From Bacteroidota bacterium (GTDB lineage Bacteria; Bacteroidota; Bacteroidia; Bacteroidales; F082): DNA of 64,000 nt. A program made the translations under genes and the position numbers. The stretch lies in assembly GCA_018830105.1 (NCBI GenBank), contig JAHJTC010000005.1, positions 24,090 to 88,089 of the forward strand, in the 5' to 3' direction. Below the pieces are notes generated by a model, which saw only the letters and a list, made by a program, of their open reading frames with translations, was not told the DNA's origin and did no database searches. Within the stretch, counting starts at the first letter, position 1. Each line of letters begins with the position of its first letter. This document shows positions 34,679 through 43,107 of this stretch, one piece after another.

Positions 34679-35398
34679 TTAATTTTTTTTCTTTTCTTTT
34701 TCAAAACTGGTTTTCAACCTGTTGGTTAAGCGGAAATTACGCTGTCTGGCGGTTTCTTCCGTAATCCCAAATTCCTGGCATACACTGGCCATTATTTCAG
34801 GGTGTTGCTTGCCTTTTTCCAGAATAGGAACTGCCATCATGATCAAAAACTTTCGGTCTTTTGGCTTAAAAGTCTTGAAGGCCTTTTTGAATACTTTCAT
34901 GTCTTTTCTGAAGGCCGCATCTTTTTTGGGCAACGCAAGCAATTCATCTAGTTGACAAATGTGGTCTTGATAGACACTTTGGTCAATTATTTTTCTCAGT
35001 TCCTTTGGCGGTAAACTTAAATACACCTCCTTGTCCAGCCATTGGTCTTTTAACATGTCTTTAAAAAGAATCGTGACATGTTCCTCCAGATGACTGAAGA
35101 TGGCGGCCTGCATACTGAGTGATGATCTTTTTCCCTTGATTACCTTCAGGAGGGTTTCGGCATTTTCAAAGAGGTATAAAACGAGACTTCCAAATATGGA
35201 GTAAGCAAGTTTCTTTTTATGATCTTTTGGGTAGCCCTCGGTCTGGTTGTGGCAAAGTTCGTACAAGCGGTTGGTATGCCTGTTTGTGAATTCCTTAAAA
35301 GCTTCTTCGGCTTGTTGCTTGTCTTTTGATGCTATCATTTGTAGCAACTGACGCTCGCTTAGCGGGGAGATTTTCAAGTGGTTTATTTCTTTTTTCAT
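34679..35398 (-). CDS. Divergent sigma-70-like / HTH transcription factor
   Basis: The start ATG at 35398 gives 239 residues (MKKEINHLKISPL...); upstream ATG 35431 and GTG 35464 are alternatives. The N-terminal part resembles sigma region 2 (DKQQAEEAFKEFTNRHTNRLYELC). The C-terminal part ends with a region-4-like helix-turn-helix (CQEFGITEETARQRNFRLTNRLK). The middle is a longer helical insertion (about 60-170) than in ECF sigma factors. It could be a divergent sigma factor or a sigma-derived regulator. It faces a tandem operator-like array at its 3' end. No anti-sigma factor with a membrane segment is adjacent. Confidence 0.6.
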   Translation of the reverse strand: MKKEINHLKISPLSERQLLQMIASKDKQQAEEAFKEFTNRHTNRLYELCHNQTEGYPKDHKKKLAYSIFGSLVLYLFENAETLLKVIKGKRSSLSMQAAIFSHLEEHVTILFKDMLKDQWLDKEVYLSLPPKELRKIIDQSVYQDHICQLDELLALPKKDAAFRKDMKVFKKAFKTFKPKDRKFLIMMAVPILEKGKQHPEIMASVCQEFGITEETARQRNFRLTNRLKTSFEKEKKKN

Positions 35399-35463
35399 TT
35401 CGTTTAATAATTTTAACCTTATCAGTTGCATGATGTAAAAGAGCGCCTGATTTTCGACTAACA

Positions 35464-35471
35464 CAAAAATA
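35464..35471 (-). promoter_or_regulatory. -7 element of the sigma-like gene
   Basis: On the minus strand TATTTTTG matches TAnnTTTG, 66 bases upstream of the ATG at 35398 and 33 before the ATG at 35431. Confidence 0.45.
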
Positions 35472-35710
35472 CGGAATCAGCCTTTTTTGTACGTGAATTA
35501 ATTGTAAACAATTAGTCCCACTTTATCTTAATAAGTGTTAAATGTATTGAATATGAGTACAATAAGAAATATTTACTGTTCAAAAGTATTTTCTCAATTC
35601 CTGTTTTATGGTTTTTTTGCAACCTCAATCAGCGAAAAAACAGCTTTTTAGGGTATTCCTGAATGCTAACATCCCTGGCAAAGCAGATTGGGACAACTAC
35701 ATTTGTGCTA

Positions 35711-36210
35711 TAGAGCAGCTGCAAAAGGCATAAATGGGAATGCAATAGCCCATCAGGCAAATGCATTGTCATTTTGTGGTTTTGCAACGCCATCTTGCGC
35801 GAGTGCATTGTGATCTTTTGTGATTGCAAGCTCATCTGTTGCTTTTGCAAAGTCGTCGCAGGCTAAACCATTGTCGTTTCCTGCCGATGCAACGAGCTTA
35901 TGTAGCTTTACAAAGTCGTTTGGCGTCAATGTAACGACCTTGTGTGGCTTTGCAAAGAAGCTTTGTGTATATGTATTTCCATAAATGGGAATACAAAGAG
36001 CTCATGAGCGATTACATAGTGCCACAAAGCGATTGCAACGATCAAAAATGCCTTTGCATCAACGTATTTTGTGTTTGCATAAGCGTCTTTAGCCTTTGCA
36101 ATGCCATACTTACAGCTTACAAAAGCCATAAATGCTTTTACAAAGACGTTTTGTGCGTTTGCAAAGTCATCATTAGTCTTGGCATCATCATCTTGCGTGT
36201 TTTCATAGCC
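35711..36210. repeat. Degenerate 21-bp phased repeat array (about 24 units)
   Basis: A TGCAA/TGCAT/TACAA-type anchor recurs every 21 bases at 35720, 35741, 35762, 35783, 35804, 35825, 35846, 35888, 35909, 35930, 35951 and 35972, then after one 20-base step at 35992, 36013, 36034, 36055, 36076, 36097, 36118, 36139, 36160, 36181 and 36202. The unit at 35867 is degenerate. Sequence between anchors is poorly conserved, yet the phase is kept with a single one-base slip. The array is followed by TAAATGGGAATGTTCCC. ORFs through it only show a 7-residue periodicity from the 21-base unit. Confidence 0.85.
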
Positions 36211-36313
36211 ATAAATGGGAATGTTCCCAATTCGGGAGTTGGCTTAAGTATGATTGTTAGCCGGATGCTGCTCAGGCCGGGGGAGCGGGCTGACAGGGGG
36301 CGCGACTCCAAGC

Positions 36314-36348
36314 AAGTCAGGGCGCGACTCCAAGTCGCACCCTGACTT
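36314..36348. repeat. GTCGC-type hairpin repeat, copy 1
   Basis: AAGTCAGGGCGCGAC pairs with GTCGCACCCTGACTT (15 bp, one G-U) around TCCAA. It is preceded by a partial second copy of the same arm. Near-identical hairpins occur at 54720-54754 and 60758-60792. Confidence 0.85.
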
Positions 36349-36502
36349 TGCCAAGCCGGCATCCTGCCTTACCAACTTTAGCTTTCTATTGAAGTACTAA
36401 GTGTTATTGCAATCCATATGCAATGGTGTTGAAAGGTCGTTGAAGTGTTTTTTTGCCCTTTGAAAGTCCAAAGGGCGAAAGTCCTCCCTCTTGCTTGTCG
36501 TG

Positions 36503-36640
36503 GAGCTAAACTATGCGGGGTCTGGTTCATGTTTCAAAAATAAACAATTCTTATCAATGAATTCATGTTTTTTTTAAGTGTAAGCTGTGGCATGCAATTT
36601 ATTAATCCGGATACGGATTGCAAATCCGAATGGCCGGGAG
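36503..36640. repeat. Dispersed repeat ending in the CGGATTGCAAATCCG palindrome, copy A
   Basis: The block runs from GAGCTAAACTATGCGGGG through TTATCAATGAATTCATG and GGCATGCAATTTATTAAT to the palindrome CGGATTGCAAATCCG. Related copies lie at 38036-38148 and 39024-39280, so it separates each gene in this region. Confidence 0.8.
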
Positions 36641-36699
36641 CACCAGGCCAGCAGAGGAGTTGCTTATTTGCAGATGAATTCTAAGACAAATTTTAAGGC

Positions 36700-37950
36700 C
36701 TAATTATAATTGCCATTTTCGTCAGTTTTAGTTATATATGTTTGGCCGTTTTTGAATGATGAAAATATAACTCCATTATTACAATTTATTTTTATCCCAC
36801 CAAGAACGGACTCTTTAATTGTCCAAAGAAGTTCACCTTTTCGATTAAAATAATCAATAGAAAAAGCATCTATTGTAACGAAATTATCGCCCCGAGCATC
36901 TGCCAAGTAAGAAAGTTGCTCTTTTCGCCAAATAATCTCGTGATTCAAATTCCTAAGTTCAGTATAAGAGATGCTGTGTTGTGTTTCATCATAAACACTA
37001 TATGAACCACTCAACAAATAGTAAGCTTCTTCAAAGCTTGCCAGGTAATAAACCATATCATGGCATATATCAGGTAATACATCAAGCCGGCTAATTTCCT
37101 CCCCCTGATTATTTATTTTTATGATTTCGTTAATGCCTTTTATTAAAATGCTTTCTTCTACTTTAGCTATACTAATATACGGATAAAACTTATCTGTGTA
37201 TGATGGAATGTAGATATTGTCAATTTGGCTTTCCCAGTTTATGTCTCCTTCAAAGGAAATGTTGTAAAGTGTCAAATGATTCCTGTCGAGCGGGTAATTA
37301 ATGGTATCGGCAAACTCTCCCTGATTGTTATATACATATTCGGGTTGTTTTCCATAAAAATGACCAGTTAAGAGATAAAAATCGGAGTCACTATTTGCTG
37401 CTAATGAATTTCCTTTTAAATAATGGTCTGGAATGGTTTTGGACCACAAAAGACTTCCATCTGTATCAATTTTCAACAACAGCACTTCACTATTATATGA
37501 ATAGCATTGACTAGTACCTAATTCATAAGCTGGAATACAATTTATACCATAAATGCCACTTTGAGCATAAAGCAATTGCCCCTCAAACAGTACATCGCAA
37601 TACGTTTTAACTGACTCGCCTTTCAGTAGAATTATTACAGAGTTGTCAGATAGTGCAATTATTTCTCTCGGCGTCATGCTGTTATCGATAGCATTAGACC
37701 ACAGCAATTCACCTTTTTCATTTAGTTTAAGAAGTTTGTTTTGACCTTCTTTTATGCCCAGGATAAAAACATTCCCCAAATTATCTTCACAAAGATCAAT
37801 TACTCCTATAACCTCTTCTAAGGCAATCTCGAATGTTGAAGTTGAGCAAGTAGTGTTAGCATCGACACCAGCATCATTTTTGCTGCATCCAACAAATAAA
37901 ATGAGTAGTAAAACATAAAGTAAGCTGTATTTTAAAAATCGTGCTTTCAT
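36700..37950 (-). CDS. Lipoprotein with propeller-type repeats
   Basis: The 416-residue product has a lipobox (LLLILFVGC) and then repeated strand motifs typical of PQQ/SBBP-type propellers: NKLLKLNEKGELLWSNAID, EVLLLKIDTDGSLLWSKTI, HLTLYNISFEGDINWES, DYFNRKGELLWTI. It resembles the propeller part of the T9SS-sorted gene at 51.2 kb but has no sorting domain. It lies at the downstream end of the Rhs region, beyond two other secreted genes, each separated by a dispersed repeat. Function unknown; it might be displaced from the Rhs locus. Confidence 0.8.
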   Translation of the reverse strand: MKARFLKYSLLYVLLLILFVGCSKNDAGVDANTTCSTSTFEIALEEVIGVIDLCEDNLGNVFILGIKEGQNKLLKLNEKGELLWSNAIDNSMTPREIIALSDNSVIILLKGESVKTYCDVLFEGQLLYAQSGIYGINCIPAYELGTSQCYSYNSEVLLLKIDTDGSLLWSKTIPDHYLKGNSLAANSDSDFYLLTGHFYGKQPEYVYNNQGEFADTINYPLDRNHLTLYNISFEGDINWESQIDNIYIPSYTDKFYPYISIAKVEESILIKGINEIIKINNQGEEISRLDVLPDICHDMVYYLASFEEAYYLLSGSYSVYDETQHSISYTELRNLNHEIIWRKEQLSYLADARGDNFVTIDAFSIDYFNRKGELLWTIKESVLGGIKINCNNGVIFSSFKNGQTYITKTDENGNYN

Positions 37951-38035
37951 AAAAATATTTTTATCTGTTTCCTCCGGCCATCCGGGATGTTATCGATGTC
38001 CGTACAATTCGTTTTTGATTTATTTAATGCTTTCG

Positions 38036-38148
38036 GCTCATGTTTCAAAAATAAACAATTCTTATCAATGAATTCATGTTTTTTTAAGTGTAAGCTGTGG
38101 GTGCAATTTATTAATCCGGATACGGATTGCAAATCCGCATCAGCCGGG
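38036..38148. repeat. Dispersed palindrome repeat, copy B
   Basis: Contains TTCATGTTT, CAATGAATTCATG, GTGCAATTTATTAAT and the palindrome CGGATTGCAAATCCG in the same order as copy A at 36503. Confidence 0.8.
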
Positions 38149-38209
38149 TAAAGACTTTTTATTGCACACTGATATACATAAACTTAACAACCCAATCAAA
38201 TTTAGTAAT

Positions 38210-38911
38210 CTAATAAAGTTCCCTTAATTGTACTCTAAAAAAATCAGGAATGTGCTTTGATAATTCAGTAGGTAAAATAATTCCATTTTTAAATATTATG
38301 TATTCACGAGATAATAAGAAATCATCACTATTAAATGAGGCAAGCATGTGCTTATCAATAAGGTATAGTAAAACGGAATATTCTTTTTGAGAAACAATTC
38401 GCTCATTGTATTTTTCGATCAAATTAGCCCTAACCAATTGAATATTTTGAATTTGCAGCCTCAGTAAGTTTGTTTGTAGTAAACCCATATCTCTTTCTGG
38501 GAACAAATCAGCTAAATAAAGCTGCTTACCTGTCCTTTTCGAAAAGGTATAGTAATCCGTCCATCCATAAAGAGTTTCCCCCTTTTTTAAAGAAATTGCT
38601 ACACTTAAAGATATTGTAGTGTCGGTTTCGAATAACATATATTTTAAGCTATCAAGTCCTTTATCAATAGCTATTTCAATAGTATTCTCCACAGCACCAC
38701 AATCATCCAGATTAAAACTCTTTTCTAAAGTATTTAAAAATGTTTTGTTAATATTTTCAGCACCTGATATATTTTTGAAAACCGGATAAATGATTGAATT
38801 ATCATTACATGGAAGCAATTCTTCTATGTATTCAACATTCTGGCTTTTTGCTATATTTATTGATGTCAACAATACTATAATGGAGCAAATGAACTTTATC
38901 ATAACAATCAA
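38210..38911 (-). CDS. Secreted protein with DUF3298-like motif, possible displaced immunity protein
   Basis: The 233-residue product has a signal peptide (FICSIIVLLTSINIAKSQ). Its central part YYTFSKRTGKQLYLADLFPE resembles the DUF3298 (RsiV-type) motif, in which a strand pair is followed by LxDLF. No catalytic residues are evident. It lies between dispersed repeats behind the Rhs toxin genes, where immunity genes of lost toxin tips often remain. That role is inference. The first Met at 38911 could be replaced by Met4. Confidence 0.65.
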   Translation of the reverse strand: MIVMIKFICSIIVLLTSINIAKSQNVEYIEELLPCNDNSIIYPVFKNISGAENINKTFLNTLEKSFNLDDCGAVENTIEIAIDKGLDSLKYMLFETDTTISLSVAISLKKGETLYGWTDYYTFSKRTGKQLYLADLFPERDMGLLQTNLLRLQIQNIQLVRANLIEKYNERIVSQKEYSVLLYLIDKHMLASFNSDDFLLSREYIIFKNGIILPTELSKHIPDFFRVQLRELY

Positions 38912-39023
38912 ATTAAAAACCTATGTAATTACCATTTAACTAACTGTTTAAAGGTGCTAAGTACCTTCCCCCCTGGCGCCGACCTACAATCGGTGTCTCT
39001 ATAATTTGTTTGTAATTGAGTTT

Positions 39024-39280
39024 CATGCTTTTGGTTCATAGTTCAAAAATAATCAATTGTTGTAAACTTTCATCTGTGTTTTATTCCCAGATTTAATGTT
39101 ACACAAGGGGTTGTTCCGGATACGGATTGCAAATCCGCACCAGCCTGGGGGCTAAACAATGCAGGTCTGATTCATGTTTCAAGAATTATCAATTCTGATC
39201 AATGAATTCATGTTTTTTAAGGGCAAATTATGGCATGCAATTTATTAATCTGGATAAGGATTGCAAATCCGCATCAGCCT
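39024..39280. repeat. Dispersed palindrome repeat, two tandem variants (copies C and D)
   Basis: Two versions of the repeat follow each other (about 39024-39150 and 39150-39280); both end in GGATTGCAAATCCGC. The gap 38912-39340 contains only these and the Rhs scar. Confidence 0.75.
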
Positions 39281-39283
39281 ATG

Positions 39284-39311
39284 GGTAGGTGAGTGTGGTG
39301 GTTTGGCCGTT
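39284..39311 (-). pseudogene. Scar of an Rhs core (28 bp)
   Basis: GGTAGGTGAGTGTGGTGGTT plus GGCCGTT is identical to part of both intact Rhs cores (about 41366 and 44397) and would encode NGQTTTLTY on the minus strand. It lies directly after the dispersed repeat and before the 39341 gene, so it is a leftover of a recombined Rhs module. Confidence 0.7.
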
Positions 39312-39340
39312 CATTATTCATCTTTTAATAAGAGTGTAAG

Positions 39341-39925
39341 TTACCTCCTACTCTCATGCAAGTTCTTTTTGTACCACCGCTTTTTGTTAAACCATGCCAA
39401 AGTGCTGTCAGGCTTTTGATCGGTTTTAACTAAGCTATAGATAATTGACTCCTTTATAAGCTCATGTTCAAACCAATAAGAGTAATCAGAAAATACTTTT
39501 ATGGTTGAATCATTGAGTATGACGCCTTTGGTTTCATAAACTGATCTGCGGCAAAGTTGGTCATTAGAAATACCAAATGTCTGAATAATTATAGTATCAT
39601 TAAATATTCGAAAATGTCCCCATAGCTCTTTTCTGAAATATTGATCGTTTTCCAATAAATTAGCTATCTCAACTTCTGGATTTAACCAAAAAGAAATAAT
39701 ATTAGATGGAAAACTTGAAATGGTTTTTGAGTACCCATTATTATAAAAACATAATGCATCTTTTCCATTTAGTGAGACAAATATTCCTGCATAAAGATCA
39801 AATGAATCATATCTAACCACTGGTTCTCTATATATTTTAAAATACTTCCGACAATTGATTGGGCTTACACATGACGCAAACAGAAATAGAATACAGCATC
39901 CGATTATTACATGATTAGATTTCAT
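39341..39925 (-). CDS. Lipoprotein, likely immunity protein of the orphan Rhs toxin
   Basis: The 194-residue product has a lipobox (ILFLFASC) and a mixed strand/helix mature part without a known signature. It begins 2 bases after the stop of the orphan Rhs-type 23 toxin gene, so it is translationally linked. In polymorphic toxin loci the small gene directly after the toxin tip is the immunity gene (established layout). A membrane-anchored immunity protein fits a toxin that would be met in the periplasm. Confidence 0.7.
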   Translation of the reverse strand: MKSNHVIIGCCILFLFASCVSPINCRKYFKIYREPVVRYDSFDLYAGIFVSLNGKDALCFYNNGYSKTISSFPSNIISFWLNPEVEIANLLENDQYFRKELWGHFRIFNDTIIIQTFGISNDQLCRRSVYETKGVILNDSTIKVFSDYSYWFEHELIKESIIYSLVKTDQKPDSTLAWFNKKRWYKKNLHESRR

Positions 39926-39927
39926 GA

Positions 39928-42726
39928 TTAAAATGTATAAAGTGAAAATGGATTAACATACCCTCCTTGCAGGAATGGTACAGAAGGTGAGCCGTAATTT
40001 GTATTAAAATAAGGTGTTGGCACCACCCATCGGTGAATACCATTTTGAAAAAGATCCTGTACCCATGGAGCATCAATTCCAGCTCGGCTCACTCTATTCC
40101 CATTTCGATAACCTAAATACATGCCTGCATATACCCGACTCCCGGTAGAGTAAGTTCCTAAAGGATTTTTACCGTGTATTGGTGATATGTATTCTGAGTT
40201 GCCACCCTTATGAGGTTTACTATCATACTCCTCCAATGGTGGTTCAGTAGTAAAAAGATTAAATCCAAACGAAACTTCGCCAATGCCAATTTCGGCTGCG
40301 GCTGTGCGATACCAGTCACTACCTCTGAAAGCATCATTGGTCATGGCAAAGGAAAAATCGCCCCTGCCGTAGCCAACAAACCAGTTCTTTTGCGGGTGAC
40401 TTCCATAAAATGAAGACAACCCAAAGGAGAATTGCTGGTCGCGATTTCTATCATAATACGAAGCACCACCAAAAGCCTGATATCCTGATATAAACTGAGG
40501 GTTTTTTGAAGTTAGATTTGTCCAGCCACCATTGTATCCGCCACCAACTGAAAATGAAAAGTCGCCAATATTTAATGTTGTTGATGTTCCAAAACTTGAT
40601 CCCAAAAAACCAAAACCAGCATGAAAAGATTGGGTAACATTACCACTTCTAAATGAAGCATTCATAGAAACACCTAAATTGAATGGATCTAAACCAACTG
40701 TAATACTGGTGTTATTACTTTGATAAATTGGCACTTGCACAGCATTGTTTATTCCGCTTATCGTGCTTGAAACATTTTTATACGCACTACCAAGTGGATC
40801 ATGATATCCGTTAATTAAATTGCTTGTGAAATCAGCTACCATTGCCATCAGGAAAAAAGGCGCCATAAAGGTTTCCCCACTCGGATCCGTAAACATCAAC
40901 GGATTATTCAGGGCATAACTATACCTGTTAAAGTTTTGTGAGAAATCAGGGGTTTGTACGAAGTTGTCGGGTGCAAGCATACGGCTTACTACCGGGTCGT
41001 ACATGCGTCCATTCATGTTTATGAGTTGGAAGCCGTCTAAGTGTTCGTGTCCGGTAAAGCCACGGTCAAACAAAGGAGACTGCACTGCCATGCCAGCCTT
41101 TGTCCAGGTTGAGGGGGAGCGCCTGTTGCCCTCCCGCATTCGTGCCTCCGGCGGGATTGGTTCAACTAAGCCTTTTGGTTCGCTGCACTCCCAAAAGCCA
41201 AGTTTCACTGAACAGGCATCGTAGCTTTGCTCGTTGATTATTGTGCCTGTGTCATCGCTTACCGCAGTCCAGGAGCCTAAATGATCCGTGTGGATGTAAC
41301 GTATGCTCTCGCTCTCATCTGGATTGATAAGATGTAAGGCATAAAGCCCGCCGGGTCCGCTCAGGTAGGTGAGTGTGGTGGTTTGGCCGTTTTTGGTAAT
41401 GTACTCGCAAGCTCCTGCCCATAATTTGAGGCTGACGAAGTGGGTTTCTTCGTCCCAGTACTTCTGCCGGATGCGCTGGTGGTGGTGACCGTACATGATT
41501 GAGAGGCCGAGTTCGCCCTGACTGAGACTTTTCAACTGCTCATAAGAGGTGTATTCAGCTGTTTGAGGATCGGCAGGAAATACGTTTGCTGTAGTAGTGG
41601 CCGATGAAATTGCATGTGGCCCGTGATTACCTTCGCCATATTCGGCATTGCTGTAAATTTGCTGCCCATTGGCAGTTTTAGCCGTGATATTGCCCAGCCC
41701 GCTGTTATCATAAGTTTGCCCACCGGTTGTCTGTCCATTTAATTTGATGTCGGTAAGCCGATTCAGGTCGTCGTACCAGAATTCTTCTTTCAAAAACTGG
41801 TTATTAGCTCTGCTAAGCCATTTGATGCGGTGCTGCATATTGCCCAGCTTGTCATACTTATATTCAAAGTCCTGCACGCGCTCCTGGGCAGCATTATAAA
41901 CGAAAGAACCGGTCAAACGCAGTGTTTCGGGCTCGTACTGGTTTCTGGTAAGCAGCCCGTTGCCGGTAGCTGACTCATGTAGCATCCCGGGCGCATAATA
42001 GGCCTGAGCTTCCCACAACAGGCTTTGGTCGTCAGCATTGCTGATTTTTTTCAGGTAGCCGTGGTTGTTGTAAGTGTTTTGCTCTGCAAAACCCGAAGGA
42101 TGAGTGATGGTTTCGGGGCGGCCAAGGTGGTCGTATGTATAAGTGGTGGTGTAATCCTGGTTGTTGATGTTTTCGACTACTGTTTCAGGGCGTAGCAGTT
42201 CGTCGTAGGTGTAGGAAGTAATTTGGCCGAGACCTTCGATGCGTTGCAAAGTACCCAGAAAACCGGGGGTGGTGCTGTAGTGCCAGGTGGTTGTGCCTTC
42301 GTTTTCGATGCGGCTTGTTGTGCGGCCCAGCTTGTCGTAGGTGTAAGTGGTTTCAAAACCGCGCGGTGTGGTTTGGTGTATGAGTTCGCCAAAGGCGTTA
42401 TAGGTGGTTTGCATCAGCCCGTAATTGGGATCGCTGAGCGTGCTGCGCTGTCGGCGGCTGTTGTAGCTGAGTGTGATCAGGGTGTTGGGCTGTGCGCTAA
42501 TCATGGTTTGATGAAGTTTTCCGTCGCTAAAGTAACTATAATTTACTTCGGTACCCAGGGCGTCGGTGCTTTTTGATAGCCAGCCGGCTGCGTTGTAGCT
42601 CTGGATAGTGCTTTGGTTTTGTGCATTGGTCGTGGTTACAGCGTATTGCTGGTATGCTTTTTCTGTTTCTGTCCCATCTGGGCCAGCGGGGGTCGTCTTG
42701 CTCTTTTTCCCCCAGCTTACTAGCAA
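39928..42726 (-). CDS. Orphan Rhs core with polymorphic toxin type 23 tip
   Basis: The 932-residue ORF starts within an Rhs/YD-repeat region and lacks the signal peptide, SpvB and FG-GAP parts of the larger neighbour. YD repeats (about 60-420) lead to the core (YIHTDHLGSWTAV, FDRGFTGHEHLDGF, LINMNGRMYDPVVSRMLAPD, RYSYALNNPL, DPSGE near residue 625). The tail of ~305 residues (FHAGFGFLGSSFG, EIGIGEVSFGFNLFT, RVYAGMYLGYRNGNRVSRAG, VQDLFQNGIHRWV) matches the type 23 polymorphic toxin domain of Bacteroidota. Parts of the DNA are identical to the larger gene over >150 bp. The conserved YDAWGN site carries a ~29-codon insertion. It is probably a displaced toxin module and may serve by recombination. 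Confidence 0.88.
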   Translation of the reverse strand: MLVSWGKKSKTTPAGPDGTETEKAYQQYAVTTTNAQNQSTIQSYNAAGWLSKSTDALGTEVNYSYFSDGKLHQTMISAQPNTLITLSYNSRRQRSTLSDPNYGLMQTTYNAFGELIHQTTPRGFETTYTYDKLGRTTSRIENEGTTTWHYSTTPGFLGTLQRIEGLGQITSYTYDELLRPETVVENINNQDYTTTYTYDHLGRPETITHPSGFAEQNTYNNHGYLKKISNADDQSLLWEAQAYYAPGMLHESATGNGLLTRNQYEPETLRLTGSFVYNAAQERVQDFEYKYDKLGNMQHRIKWLSRANNQFLKEEFWYDDLNRLTDIKLNGQTTGGQTYDNSGLGNITAKTANGQQIYSNAEYGEGNHGPHAISSATTTANVFPADPQTAEYTSYEQLKSLSQGELGLSIMYGHHHQRIRQKYWDEETHFVSLKLWAGACEYITKNGQTTTLTYLSGPGGLYALHLINPDESESIRYIHTDHLGSWTAVSDDTGTIINEQSYDACSVKLGFWECSEPKGLVEPIPPEARMREGNRRSPSTWTKAGMAVQSPLFDRGFTGHEHLDGFQLINMNGRMYDPVVSRMLAPDNFVQTPDFSQNFNRYSYALNNPLMFTDPSGETFMAPFFLMAMVADFTSNLINGYHDPLGSAYKNVSSTISGINNAVQVPIYQSNNTSITVGLDPFNLGVSMNASFRSGNVTQSFHAGFGFLGSSFGTSTTLNIGDFSFSVGGGYNGGWTNLTSKNPQFISGYQAFGGASYYDRNRDQQFSFGLSSFYGSHPQKNWFVGYGRGDFSFAMTNDAFRGSDWYRTAAAEIGIGEVSFGFNLFTTEPPLEEYDSKPHKGGNSEYISPIHGKNPLGTYSTGSRVYAGMYLGYRNGNRVSRAGIDAPWVQDLFQNGIHRWVVPTPYFNTNYGSPSVPFLQGGYVNPFSLYTF
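41128..41214 (-). repeat. In-frame insertion in the Rhs core YDAWGN motif
   Basis: The main gene reads SYDAWGNRR at this point; the orphan reads SYDAC, then about 29 foreign residues (VKLGFWECSEPKGL, EPIPPEARMREG), then NRR. The insert keeps the frame and has the compositional look of a GC-rich dispersed element rather than Rhs. Confidence 0.75.
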
Positions 42727-42805
42727 CAGACAGGCTCTGAAAAAAATAAAAACAGCACTTAGCTATACCTATTTGCTGATTATCTTTCTTGACCTGAGAG
42801 TCTTT

Positions 42806-43102
42806 TCATAATTTAAATGTTTCTCCTTCAATTTCGTTTGCATATTCAGCGTTATTATAGAAATTATAAAGGTTTGTCCCACAATAAGGGCAGTAATTTA
42901 TATTCATCAAAGGTAAATCTAATTTAAACTCGTCATAACCTATGGTAACAAAATACCTCAAATCATTTCTTTTCTTTCCAAAATTATTATTTATGCTCTG
43001 AGATATTAGAAAACCAGAAGTAAATTTCACGATTCTTATATTTGGAGCAAATTCATTTTTGATATAATAATTTCCTTTAAAATTTGAACAACAAAACTTC
43101 AT
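42806..43102 (-). CDS. Small zinc-ribbon-like protein, likely immunity protein
   Basis: The 98-residue product starts 5 bases after the stop of the large SpvB/Rhs toxin gene, the position of an immunity gene. It has two cysteine pairs, CC at 4-5 and YCPYCGTNLY near residue 70, the second being a zinc-ribbon knuckle. No signal peptide, so it would act in the cytoplasm of the producer. No family is recognised. Confidence 0.7.
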   Translation of the reverse strand: MKFCCSNFKGNYYIKNEFAPNIRIVKFTSGFLISQSINNNFGKKRNDLRYFVTIGYDEFKLDLPLMNINYCPYCGTNLYNFYNNAEYANEIEGETFKL

Positions 43103-43107
43103 ATTAA

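Noticed and set aside
35711..36210. CRISPR array
   Set aside because: There are no unique spacers between constant repeats; the 21-base units are contiguous and degenerate, and no cas genes are present.
35944..36345. 133-codon open frame through the 21-bp array
   Set aside because: Its 7-residue periodicity follows from the 21-base DNA period, and other frames show similar open stretches. No signal of a real protein.
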